This document shows positions 1 through 7,238 of a DNA stretch of 34,968 nucleotides, piece after piece; position 1 is the first letter of the stretch, and each line of letters starts with the position of its first letter. Source of the stretch: Candidatus Polarisedimenticolia bacterium (lineage in GTDB: Bacteria; Acidobacteriota; Polarisedimenticolia; Gp22-AA2); the NCBI GenBank assembly GCA_036001465.1, contig DASYUH010000092.1, positions 1 through 34,968 on the forward strand. Direction: 5' to 3'. The position numbers were made by a program, and so were the translations under genes. The notes beneath the pieces are model-generated. The model was not told the origin of the DNA, did not search any database, and saw only the letters and a program-made list of their open reading frames with translations.

Positions 1-182
1 TTCGCCCGCTCCGGCGTGAACGCCTGGAGCAGCCTCAGATCCTTGTAGTCGATGAACTTGATCTTCTCGTCGCAGAACTTGCAGAACTTCTTCTTCCGGA
101 ACAGGAACTTCTTCTTGTACTGCTTCTTGCGGCCCCGGTCCTGGCCGCGGCCTCCTCCGGACTCCCTGCCTCCCATCCTCAT
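1..182 (-). CDS. rpsR: 30S ribosomal protein S18 (C-terminus cut by window edge)
   Basis: Small-subunit ribosomal protein that binds next to S6 on the 16S rRNA platform. About 60 codons are visible before the window ends. They show a basic, Gly/Arg-rich start, then lysine-rich KKKFCKFCDEK and the S18-typical stretch IKFIDYKDLRLLQAF. The two Cys of FCKFC fit the zinc-ribbon-like start of C+ type S18 proteins. Two in-frame ATG codons occur (182 and 176); the first is chosen because GGGGAG lies five bases before it. The gene follows rpsF by 16 bases, the usual S6-S18 order. The C-terminal part lies outside the window. Confidence 0.93.
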   Translation of the reverse strand, partial: MRMGGRESGGGRGQDRGRKKQYKKKFLFRKKKFCKFCDEKIKFIDYKDLRLLQAFTPERA

Positions 183-198
183 CTGGTCTCCCCGGCCC

Positions 199-567
199 CT
201 AGGGCGCGATCAGCGGCTCGGCCATGAGCTCGTCGCGCTCCGGCCGCGGTTTCATCATCGGTGACGGGCCGATCTGGGCCTCGTTCTCGACCCGGACCAC
301 GAGGTGCCGCAGGATCCGGTCGTTCATACGGTACCGCCTGTCCAGCTCCTTGACCAGCGAGGGCGGGCACTCGATCGTCATGAGAACGTAGACGCCCTCC
401 TCGCTGCGACGGATCGGATAGGCGAGGCGTCGCTTCCCCCACTTCTCGATCTTGATGATCTTGCCCTTGGCCGATCCGATCACCTGCTCGTATCCTTTGA
501 CCAGCTCGTCGATCTCCTCGTCCATGTAGGTCGGATCGGCGATGAACACCGTTTCGTATTGTAGCAT
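199..567 (-). CDS. rpsF: 30S ribosomal protein S6
   Basis: Ribosomal protein S6, 122 residues, which forms a heterodimer with S18 on the 30S platform. The N-terminus MLQYETVFIADP and the central WGKRRLAYPI segment, followed by GVYVLMTIEC, are typical S6 beta-alpha-beta signatures. The length is close to the usual 95-140. The C-terminal tail is acidic and proline-containing, as in many S6 proteins. The ATG is preceded by GGAGG at about ten bases. It lies 20 bases downstream of pth and just upstream of rpsR, so it is likely cotranscribed with both. Confidence 0.95.
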   Translation of the reverse strand: MLQYETVFIADPTYMDEEIDELVKGYEQVIGSAKGKIIKIEKWGKRRLAYPIRRSEEGVYVLMTIECPPSLVKELDRRYRMNDRILRHLVVRVENEAQIGPSPMMKPRPERDELMAEPLIAP

Positions 568-587
568 TCCGGAAACTCCTCCCTGGC

Positions 588-1181
588 CTAGCCTGCGTCA
601 CCGCCGGCCTCGTCCGCCGGCTTCCTGTTGAACCGGTTCATTGCGATCGCCAGGCCTTCCGACAGCGCCAGCTCGGCGCAGTCGGCCGCCTGGGCGACGA
701 TCCGGGGCAGCTCCTTCTGCTGCCGACGCGGAAACCTATGCAGCACGAACTCGGCGTGCGGCTCGCCGGCATCGACGGGGCCCACCCCGACCCGCAGCCT
801 CGCGAAGGCTTGCGTTCCCAGGGTCTCCACGATCGACAGGAGGCCGTTGTGCCCCCCGGGGCTGCCGCGCGGCCGGAGCCGGATGGTGCCGAAGTCGAGG
901 TACAGATCGTCGCAGATCACCAGCAAATCCTCCGGTCCCGCACCCGCCAAATCGAGCAGTGCGGCCACCGCCGCCCCGCTCCTGTTCATGTAGGTCATGG
1001 GCCGCGCCACGATCGCCTCGGAGCCGCCGATCGCCACACGGCAGACGAGCGATCGGGCGCGCCGCGCCTCGTAGGGGCTCCCCCTCCGGCCTGCAATCTC
1101 CTCCGCCACGAGGTAGCCGATGTTGTGGCGCGTGGCCGCGTAGTCTTCCCCGGGATTGCCGAGACCGACCAGCACCTTCAC
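588..1181 (-). CDS. pth: Peptidyl-tRNA hydrolase
   Basis: Cleaves the ester bond of peptidyl-tRNAs released by stalled ribosomes, recycling tRNA in the cytoplasm. The 197-residue protein has the family signatures: LVGLGNPG at the start, the catalytic His at residue 19 in TRHNIG, Asn66 in PMTYMNRSG, Asp91 in the ICDDLYL segment, and Asn112 in GGHNGL. Length matches the family. The start is GTG. It lies 23 bases after rplY and 20 before rpsF, so it is part of the rplY-pth-rpsF-rpsR run. The family assignment is secure. Confidence 0.96.
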   Translation of the reverse strand: MKVLVGLGNPGEDYAATRHNIGYLVAEEIAGRRGSPYEARRARSLVCRVAIGGSEAIVARPMTYMNRSGAAVAALLDLAGAGPEDLLVICDDLYLDFGTIRLRPRGSPGGHNGLLSIVETLGTQAFARLRVGVGPVDAGEPHAEFVLHRFPRRQQKELPRIVAQAADCAELALSEGLAIAMNRFNRKPADEAGGDAG

Positions 1182-1204
1182 GGCGCGCCGATCCCCGGCC
1201 GCCC

Positions 1205-1927
1205 CTACTTCTTGCCTTCTGGCTTCTTGGCTTCCTTCTTCTTGGCGGCCTCTCCCTCTTCGGCTTCGGCTGCTCCCTCCTCGACCACCTTGCCCTTCTT
1301 GATGACCTCCGGCTCGGCGGGCGCCGCGGGGGCCGCCTCGGCGGCCGGCGCGACCGTCTCCTCCTTGGCCGGCGGGCTGACGACCACGAGCGTCTGGTCC
1401 GTCTCGGTCAGGATGCGGTACCGGTCGCTCGTCGGCAGATCCGAGACGCGCAACGCGTCGCCGATCTTGAGCGGCGTGACGTCGATGGTGATGTGCTCGG
1501 GAATGTCCCCCGGCAGGCAGGAGACCCTCACCAGGCGCGTGACGTGCTCCAGGATGCCGCCGTCGAGCTTCACTCCGGCCGCCTCCCCCGTCACCTGCAC
1601 CGGCACCTCCACCTCGATCACCTCGTCCATCTGGATGCGGACGAAGTCGGCGTGGATCAGGTTCCCCTTGACCGGGTCGACCTGGTACTCCTTGATCATC
1701 ACGTGACGCCGGGCTTCCTTCTCGGCCAGGTTGAGCTGGAAAATCGTGTTGACTCCCGATTCGGAGTGGATGATCTCGAGGATCTTCTTCGGATCGACCA
1801 CCACCGGCACGGGATCCTTGCGGGCGCCGTAGACGATGGCGGGGATCTGCCCCTGGCTGCGGAGCCTCCTGGATTCGTTCTTGCCGAGATCACCCCGGCC
1901 CTTCACATCGACCACGAGTTCCTTCAT
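1205..1927 (-). CDS. rplY: 50S ribosomal protein L25 (Ctc/TL5 type)
   Basis: Long-form L25, which binds 5S rRNA in the large subunit. The 240-residue protein has the N-terminal L25 domain (RRLRSQGQIPAIVYG, about residues 1-95) and the C-terminal TL5/Ctc beta domain (about 100-190, including VEVPVQVTGEA and LPGDIPEHI). A low-complexity Ala/Glu/Lys tail of about 50 residues follows and is probably disordered. The ATG is preceded by AGGGA. The gene lies downstream of prs but is separated from it by an intrinsic terminator, so it needs read-through or its own promoter. I see no convincing promoter in the 50 bases before it. Confidence 0.94.
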   Translation of the reverse strand: MKELVVDVKGRGDLGKNESRRLRSQGQIPAIVYGARKDPVPVVVDPKKILEIIHSESGVNTIFQLNLAEKEARRHVMIKEYQVDPVKGNLIHADFVRIQMDEVIEVEVPVQVTGEAAGVKLDGGILEHVTRLVRVSCLPGDIPEHITIDVTPLKIGDALRVSDLPTSDRYRILTETDQTLVVVSPPAKEETVAPAAEAAPAAPAEPEVIKKGKVVEEGAAEAEEGEAAKKKEAKKPEGKK

Positions 1928-1975
1928 GGAGCGTTTCCCTGTGCCCGGGCGCGGCGCGTGCCGTCCCCGCGGCTC

Positions 1976-2012
1976 AAAAAACGGGACCTCTCGGCGATTC
2001 GGGAGATCCCGT
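1976..2012 (-). terminator. Intrinsic terminator after prs
   Basis: Reading the minus strand, an arm ACGGGA-TCTC (2012-2003) pairs with GAGA-GG-TCCCGT (1992-1981). This gives 6 plus 4 base pairs with a two-base bulge and a loop of about ten. Six T residues (1981-1976) begin at the foot of the stem. It starts about 19 bases after the prs stop codon. It should end or attenuate transcription from the kinase-to-prs run before rplY. Confidence 0.8.
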
Positions 2013-2030
2013 GACCCGGTCGAGCCGCCT

Positions 2031-2999
2031 TCAGACGAACAGCGAGCTGACCGACGAGTTCGTATGAATGCGCTTGATCGCTTCTCCGAGGATCCCCGCC
2101 ACCGAAAGCACGGTGATCCGGCCCGCCTTCCTCTTCTCCTCGCTGATGGGAATGCTGTTGGTCACGACGGTCTGCAGCATCTCGGACGAGCGGATGCGCT
2201 CCACGGCCGGCCCCGAAAGCACGGCGTGGCTGAAGCAGCCGTAAATCGCCCGGGCGCCCTTGCGCGTGAGCGCCTGCACCGTCCCGGCGAGCGTCCCGGC
2301 CGTGTCGACGATGTCGTCCACGATCAGGCACGTCTTCCCCTCCACGTCGCCGATGACGTGCATCACCTTGGGCTCGTTCCCCTCGCCCCGCCGCTTGTCG
2401 ATGATGGCCAGAGCCGCATCCAGTCGCTTGGCGTAGGCCCGCGCCCGCTCCACGCCTCCGGCGTCCGGCGACACGATCACCGGGTTCTTGAGGTGGAGCG
2501 ATTCCACGTGCTCGATCATCACCGGCGCGGCGAACAGGTGATCCACCGGGATGTTGAAGAACCCCTGGATCGCCGGGGCGTGGAGGTCCATGGCGAGGAC
2601 GCGGTCGGCGCCCGCCGCGGTCAGGAGGTCGGCCACGAGCTTCGCGGATATCGGCACCCGAGGCTTGTCCTTGCGATCCTGCCGGGCATAGCCGTAGTAA
2701 GGAAGTACGGCGGTGATGCGGGCCGCCGACGAACGCTTGAAGGCATCGAGCATGACCAGGAGCTCCATCAGGTTCGCGTCCGCCGGGGTGCAGGTGGGCT
2801 GAATCACGAAGGCATCGGTGCCCCGCACATTTTCCAGGATCTGGCAGTAGGCCTCGCCGTCCGCGAACCGACGGCACTCGGTCTTGCCGAGCGGAATGCC
2901 CAGGACCCGGCAGATCTCCTGCGCCAGGGCCGGGTGCGCGCTCCCGGAGAAGACCTTCAGGTTGCTGGTGTCGAGTCCGCTCATCGCGCCGTTCCGCAC
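2031..2999 (-). CDS. prs: Ribose-phosphate pyrophosphokinase
   Basis: Makes PRPP from ribose 5-phosphate and ATP for nucleotide, histidine and tryptophan synthesis. The protein has the family blocks in order: LKVFSGSAHPALA near the start, the ATP-loop segment YYGYARQDRKDKPRVPIS, the DLHAPAIQGFF metal/ATP segment, and the PRPP-binding loop LIVDDIVDTAGT. Its 322 residues are normal for the family. A GTG at 2999 is chosen because GGAGG lies six bases upstream. An ATG at 2984 (five codons later) is the alternative and gives the more usual N-terminus. It is preceded by tRNA-Gln and followed by a terminator. Confidence 0.96.
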   Translation of the reverse strand: MRNGAMSGLDTSNLKVFSGSAHPALAQEICRVLGIPLGKTECRRFADGEAYCQILENVRGTDAFVIQPTCTPADANLMELLVMLDAFKRSSAARITAVLPYYGYARQDRKDKPRVPISAKLVADLLTAAGADRVLAMDLHAPAIQGFFNIPVDHLFAAPVMIEHVESLHLKNPVIVSPDAGGVERARAYAKRLDAALAIIDKRRGEGNEPKVMHVIGDVEGKTCLIVDDIVDTAGTLAGTVQALTRKGARAIYGCFSHAVLSGPAVERIRSSEMLQTVVTNSIPISEEKRKAGRITVLSVAGILGEAIKRIHTNSSVSSLFV

Positions 3000-3028
3000 T
3001 CCAGTCCTCCGCCGCCTCGCACGCCCGA

Positions 3029-3102
3029 TGGTTGGGGCGGGAGGATTCGAACCTCCGGTCCTGGATCCAAAGTCCAGTGTCTTACCGCTTGACGACGCCC
3101 CA
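3029..3102 (-). tRNA. tRNA-Gln (anticodon TTG)
   Basis: Seventy-four bases fold as a tRNA. The acceptor arm TGGGGCG pairs with CGCCCCA. The anticodon stem CTGGA/TCCAG encloses the loop CTTTGGA with anticodon TTG. The T arm has GGTTCGAATCC, and the 3' CCA is encoded. It sits 29 bases upstream of prs and 27 bases downstream of spoVG on the same strand, so it is probably cut from a longer transcript or has a promoter within spoVG. Confidence 0.97.
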
Positions 3103-3129
3103 ACGATCGCATCCAGGTGACGCCCGGTC

Positions 3130-3495
3130 CTAGGCAGGGGTGGAATCGTCCGGTTGGATGATGGTGGGCCGCTCGCGGCCGGCCTCGTCGTCTGAACCGT
3201 CTCTCCCCTCGGCCGCCGGGCGGGATCTCCCGGAGTCCAGATTCACCAGAACCTCCCTGTACCGGGCCAGAACCTTGTCCTCGATCTTCTTGCGCGTCTC
3301 GTTGTTCAGCGGATGGGCGATGTCCCTGAACGTGCCGTTCTTTCTCTTCTTGCTGGGCATCGAGATGAACAGCCCGCTGTTGCCATGGATGATCTTGATG
3401 TCGCTCACGACGAAGCAGTCGTCGATGATGATCGAAACGAACGCCTTCAGCTTCTCTTCTTCGACAGGAAAGACCCGGACCTCGGTGATTTCCAT
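3130..3495 (-). CDS. spoVG: SpoVG family regulatory protein
   Basis: SpoVG proteins are small nucleic-acid-binding regulators, first found as septation regulators in Bacillus sporulation but also present in many non-spore-formers. The 121-residue protein opens with MEITEVRVFPVEE and contains the conserved VSDIKIIHGNSGLFISMPSKK and FRDIAHPLN blocks, about residues 1-85. An acidic, polar tail of about 35 residues follows. The ATG has GGGAGG eight bases upstream. It lies 37 bases after ispE, with a short hairpin (3516-3530) between them. Its targets cannot be told from sequence. Confidence 0.95.
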   Translation of the reverse strand: MEITEVRVFPVEEEKLKAFVSIIIDDCFVVSDIKIIHGNSGLFISMPSKKRKNGTFRDIAHPLNNETRKKIEDKVLARYREVLVNLDSGRSRPAAEGRDGSDDEAGRERPTIIQPDDSTPA

Positions 3496-3532
3496 GGCCG
3501 GCGCCTCCCTTGGATCAGGAGATCCTCCTGTA

Positions 3533-4435
3533 TCAGTCGAACGCCGCGCGTCTCCGATAGTCCCGACTGTTGATGGGCACGCTCCGCATGACCGTGAACC
3601 CCGAAGGGCCTATATCGGCCAGCGCCCGCTCCGCGGCCGCCGCGGTCCTGAAGATTCCAAACACGGCCGAGCCGCTCCCGGTCATCGCAGCGGCCGACGC
3701 CCCCGCGACCAGCAGGCGATCCTTGATTTTCCCGATGGCGGGACAGAGCGCGCACGCATATGGCTCCAGATCATTTCCTGCGCGCACCCACGTCTCGACT
3801 TCCCTGGGGAAGTCGTCCTCCGGGGTCTGGTTGAAGCGAGGCATAGTACTGATTTTCAAGGCAGATGTCAACGGCGCGACGACTCGCCCGTAGACCTCCC
3901 GCGTCGAGATCGGGATGCGGGGAAAGACGATCAGGACCTCGAAGCCCTCGAGGTCGGGGAGGGGCCGGACTTCCGTCCCGGTTCCCGTCAAGAGGGCGGT
4001 TCCCCCGGTCAGGAAGAACGGCACGTCCGATCCCAGCGTGGAGGCGAGGCCCGCAAGCTCCCCATCGGACAGATCCAGGTTCCAGAGGCGCCTCAGACCG
4101 ACCAGGGCCGCGGCCGCATCGCTGCTCCCTCCCCCCAGGCCGGCACCTGTGGGAATCCGCTTCTCCAGCCGGATCCGTGCGCCGCGAGGGCCGTTTGCAA
4201 GCCGGGGCAGGAGGGCCTCCGCCGCCTTCCACACCAGATTGTCCGGCCCCGCCGCGAGGTCCGGATCGTCGATGTCCAGGACAAGACCCGCCGGGACCGC
4301 GTCGAGGATCAGCGTGTCGTGCAGGCTGACCGTCTGGACCGCCGATTCAATGAGATGGTACCCGTCCGGTCGTCGGGCCTTGATGGTGAGATTGAGGTTG
4401 ATCTTGGCGTGCGCCTTGAGGCGGATCCGGGTCAA
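3533..4435 (-). CDS. ispE: 4-diphosphocytidyl-2-C-methyl-D-erythritol kinase
   Basis: GHMP-family kinase of the MEP isoprenoid pathway that phosphorylates CDP-methylerythritol with ATP. It shows the N-terminal AKINLNL segment with the substrate-binding Lys, RRPDGYHLIES, the ATP-binding loop PTGAGLGGGSSDAAA, the catalytic-Asp segment LGSDVPFF and the C-terminal MTGSGSAVFG. The frame stays open up to 4561, but homology begins only at LTRIRLKAHAKINL. The TTG at 4435 is therefore taken as start. It overlaps the stop of the LolB-like gene (TTGA), giving 300 residues, a normal length. No strong ribosome-binding site is seen, consistent with translational coupling. Confidence 0.93.
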   Translation of the reverse strand: MTRIRLKAHAKINLNLTIKARRPDGYHLIESAVQTVSLHDTLILDAVPAGLVLDIDDPDLAAGPDNLVWKAAEALLPRLANGPRGARIRLEKRIPTGAGLGGGSSDAAAALVGLRRLWNLDLSDGELAGLASTLGSDVPFFLTGGTALLTGTGTEVRPLPDLEGFEVLIVFPRIPISTREVYGRVVAPLTSALKISTMPRFNQTPEDDFPREVETWVRAGNDLEPYACALCPAIGKIKDRLLVAGASAAAMTGSGSAVFGIFRTAAAAERALADIGPSGFTVMRSVPINSRDYRRRAAFD

Positions 4436-5274
4436 TTCTCCCGGGTTGCGTCCCCCGGGTCCAGGAGGCCCTGAAGGTCCGGTGAACGGCCCGGCGTCCG
4501 CTCCCGAAACCCCTCCGGGATCGCCGGGGACACGATCTCTTCGGAGACGTTTCTGGCCCAAGGTCCCTCCACGGCGGAGAGATCCACGGTGCCCTCCTTG
4601 CGAGGCAGCCGCAGCTTGATTTGCCTGGGCCAGCGAGGGCCGAGGCCCTTCTCGTACTCGCCGTACTCGACCTCCAGGATGATAGCACCGCTGATTCCTT
4701 CTCGAACGACCGCCGAAATCAGCGTGCCGCCGCGTTCGGCGCAGCGGGCCTGATAGCGGATCTCGCCGGGCGGGCAGGACACCTCATACCACGAGACGGT
4801 GCGGCCGAAAGTTGCTGCGGGCCGGGTCTGGACCTCGACCCGGACCGACTCCGGAGGGCACATGGGCCTCCCCGTGAACAGGGAAACGACCCCCGCCGCG
4901 TCGAGCGGCACGCCCAGGAGCCCTTCCAGTGCCCGCTCCGGGGACCCGGCGCGCTCGAATACCCTTTCCGAGGGCCGGAGCGCCACCGCCTGGTCCCGCG
5001 TCGCCGCGATGATCAGGCGCGGTCCGCCTGCCGGGCCATAGAATTCCATTCGCAGCCGGTCGGGGGGCAGCAGGGTCACCGCGAGCCGGAACCTGATCCT
5101 CCCTTCCGGCCCATCGGATTGTCCCCGGAAGAGCGCCTGATAACCGGGCTGCCCCGGCAGAGTCCCGGATCCCGGCGCGATCGAGCCGCCCGTGGTGCAG
5201 GCCGGACCGGCGAGACAGAGGGACCCCAGGACGGCGAGGAGTGCCCGAGTCATTCCCGGGCGCGCCTCGCTCAT
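4432..5274 (-). CDS. LolB-like outer-membrane lipoprotein (predicted)
   Basis: A 280-residue exported protein with a hydrophobic signal sequence (ALLAVLGSLCLAG, about residues 10-22) followed by Cys in GPACTTGG. The lipobox is imperfect, so lipidation is inferred. After a Gly/Pro-rich linker comes RIRFRLAVTLLPPDRLRMEFYGPAGGPRL, an alternating beta pattern like the half-barrel of LolB/LolA or DUF4292 proteins, which carry lipoproteins to the outer membrane. The direct neighbour downstream is ispE, as in Escherichia coli lolB-ispE, which supports the reading. Similarity is weak, and a generic DUF4292 lipoprotein is the alternative. The ATG overlaps the TPR gene's stop (ATGA). Confidence 0.65.
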   Translation of the reverse strand: MSEARPGMTRALLAVLGSLCLAGPACTTGGSIAPGSGTLPGQPGYQALFRGQSDGPEGRIRFRLAVTLLPPDRLRMEFYGPAGGPRLIIAATRDQAVALRPSERVFERAGSPERALEGLLGVPLDAAGVVSLFTGRPMCPPESVRVEVQTRPAATFGRTVSWYEVSCPPGEIRYQARCAERGGTLISAVVREGISGAIILEVEYGEYEKGLGPRWPRQIKLRLPRKEGTVDLSAVEGPWARNVSEEIVSPAIPEGFRERTPGRSPDLQGLLDPGDATREN

Positions 5275-7238
5275 GGAGTCACCGGGCGGGCGGATTCGAT
5301 CTTGAGGATCTTCTTGCGCACCCGCTCCGGCTCTTCGTGCCCCGAGGCCAGGGCCGCCTGCCACTCGCGCACCGCCTCGTCCTGTCTTCCGGTCTCGCGA
5401 AGCAGATCGCCCAGGTGCTCGTGGATCGTCGGGTCGGACGCGTCATAACGGAGAGCGGCACGCAGGTGCTTTTCAGCCTCGCTGTAGAGCCCCATCCGGA
5501 AGCGGACCCAGCCGAGGCTGTCGAGGTAGGCGGCGCTCTTCGGATTGATCTGCAGGGCCCGCTCGACGTAGCCGACCGCCTCGGTCAGCTTCACGCCTCG
5601 ATCGGCCAGCATGTACCCGAGATAGTTGAGCGCCATGGCGTTTTTCGGGTTGACCCGGATCGCCCTGGCCAGAAGGCGCTCCGCGTCCGCATGCTTCCCC
5701 AGCCGCTCCAGGGCGGCGCCGCGGGCGAAGAGCAGGGCGTCGTCCCCCGGGTGGCGGCCGGTCGCCTCCTTGAGCACCGCGTCCGCCTCTGCGTAGCGTT
5801 TCTGGCGCAGGAACGCCTCGGAGACACGGGCATAGACATCGGACGATCCCCCCGCCTCCTCGATCAGAGCCTTGAAGTGCTGCCGCGCGTCCCCCTCCTT
5901 CCCTGTGGCGATCAGGATCTCGCCGCTGAACACCTTGGCGTCGAGATCGTCGGGGAAACGTCGCTCGGCCTCGACGGCGACCCGCCGGGCCTCGTCCGGC
6001 TTGCCGCCGAGCATCTGGGCGCGCGCCAGAAGCAGGAACAGCTCGGGGCCCGGATCGCCGGCGGAATTGAGCGCCTCGACGAAGGACTCGCTGGCGTCAC
6101 CGTAACGGCGGCCCTCGAGCTGCAGGATGCCGATTTGCGAAAAGGTCAGTGCCAGGACCGCGGCTTCCCGGTCGCTCACCGCCCCCCTTCCGTTCGCCAG
6201 CTCGATGATCTCCCGGTACTGAGCGAGGGCCGTCTCCACCTCGCCGTCCTTCTGCCGCAGGCGCGCCATCTGAAAGCGGGCCTCGAGATTCGCCGGCTCC
6301 TTCCGGATCAATCGATCGCAGGCGGCGATCGCCTCGTCGATGCGTCCCGCGCCCTCGTAGGCCTGCGCCAGCGACAGCAGGCTTCGGGAATCCCCGGGGT
6401 CGGCCTCCAGGGCCTTGAGCAGCTCCGGGATCGCCTCGTCGTTCCGGCCCGCCAGCAGGTGCAGGGACCCGATTCGCCCGTGCAGGTAGACCGAGTCGAC
6501 CGACCGCTCGAGGAGATCGGTGTACAGGGCAATGGCCTCGTCGTACTTCTTGCCGTATTCCAGGACGGCCGCCAGGGCATCGGCCGCCTCCAGATTGCCG
6601 GGCGATCGCGCCACGAGACGGGACAGGACCTTCTCCGCTTCCTGGGCACGGCCGGTCCGCGCGTAGACCTTGCCCAGGAGCAGGGACAGGGCGGGGTCGA
6701 GAGGTTGCCCGCTGCCGAACTCGAGGATCGTCTCCCCGGCTTCCTTGAGGCGGCCGGTGTGGTAGTACAGCTCGGTGAGGGCCCGGCACGAATCCCCATC
6801 CGCGGGGTTGGCCCGCAGGGCGGCACGATAGCGTTCGATCGCTTCGCCGATCTGGGCCTCGGCATCGCCGCCTTCACGGGCGCGTCTCAGGTGGATGTCA
6901 CCGAGGAGTTTCTGGGCCGGCGCCATGCCCGGATCGGCGGCGACGATCCGCTCCGCGAGCACCGAGGCGCCGGCCAGGTCGCTCAGAGAAAATTTGAGCT
7001 GGGCCAGCTCCAGCAGCAGGGAGGGGGATGAATCGGTCCGGGTGGCGTTCTCCATCTGCTCCAGGGCGTTGATGTAGTCTCGTTCGAGAATCATCTGCTG
7101 CGCCAGCGAATAATGATAGTAGGCCTCCGGCTGCGCCGGGTTCCGGCCCGGCCCCGCGGCTCCGAGCGCTCGGCGCTCGGAGGCGAGGAGCAGGATCGAC
7201 GCGACGAGGATCGCCCGGGTCCATCGTCCGGATCTCAT
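5271..7238 (-). CDS. Exported tetratricopeptide-repeat protein
   Basis: A 655-residue protein with an N-terminal signal peptide (AILVASILLLASERRALGA), followed almost entirely by TPR helical hairpins. The TPR spacing of 34 residues and the usual A/G/Y/P positions repeat, for example AEKVLSRLVARSPGNLEAADAL, AIALYTDLLE, AIPELLKALEADPGD and AVGYVERALQINPKSAAYLDSLGWVRF. There are perhaps 14-16 repeats. Such proteins are scaffolds; the partner is unknown. It overlaps the upstream kinase stop (ATGA) and the downstream lipoprotein start (ATGA), so the three are translationally coupled. This suggests an envelope assembly role with the LolB-like protein. Confidence 0.88.
   Translation of the reverse strand: MRSGRWTRAILVASILLLASERRALGAAGPGRNPAQPEAYYHYSLAQQMILERDYINALEQMENATRTDSSPSLLLELAQLKFSLSDLAGASVLAERIVAADPGMAPAQKLLGDIHLRRAREGGDAEAQIGEAIERYRAALRANPADGDSCRALTELYYHTGRLKEAGETILEFGSGQPLDPALSLLLGKVYARTGRAQEAEKVLSRLVARSPGNLEAADALAAVLEYGKKYDEAIALYTDLLERSVDSVYLHGRIGSLHLLAGRNDEAIPELLKALEADPGDSRSLLSLAQAYEGAGRIDEAIAACDRLIRKEPANLEARFQMARLRQKDGEVETALAQYREIIELANGRGAVSDREAAVLALTFSQIGILQLEGRRYGDASESFVEALNSAGDPGPELFLLLARAQMLGGKPDEARRVAVEAERRFPDDLDAKVFSGEILIATGKEGDARQHFKALIEEAGGSSDVYARVSEAFLRQKRYAEADAVLKEATGRHPGDDALLFARGAALERLGKHADAERLLARAIRVNPKNAMALNYLGYMLADRGVKLTEAVGYVERALQINPKSAAYLDSLGWVRFRMGLYSEAEKHLRAALRYDASDPTIHEHLGDLLRETGRQDEAVREWQAALASGHEEPERVRKKILKIESARPVTP

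Noticed and set aside
5241-7031. A 596-codon open frame antisense to the TPR gene
   Set aside because: The repeat-like look is the complement of the TPR codons; there is no independent support.
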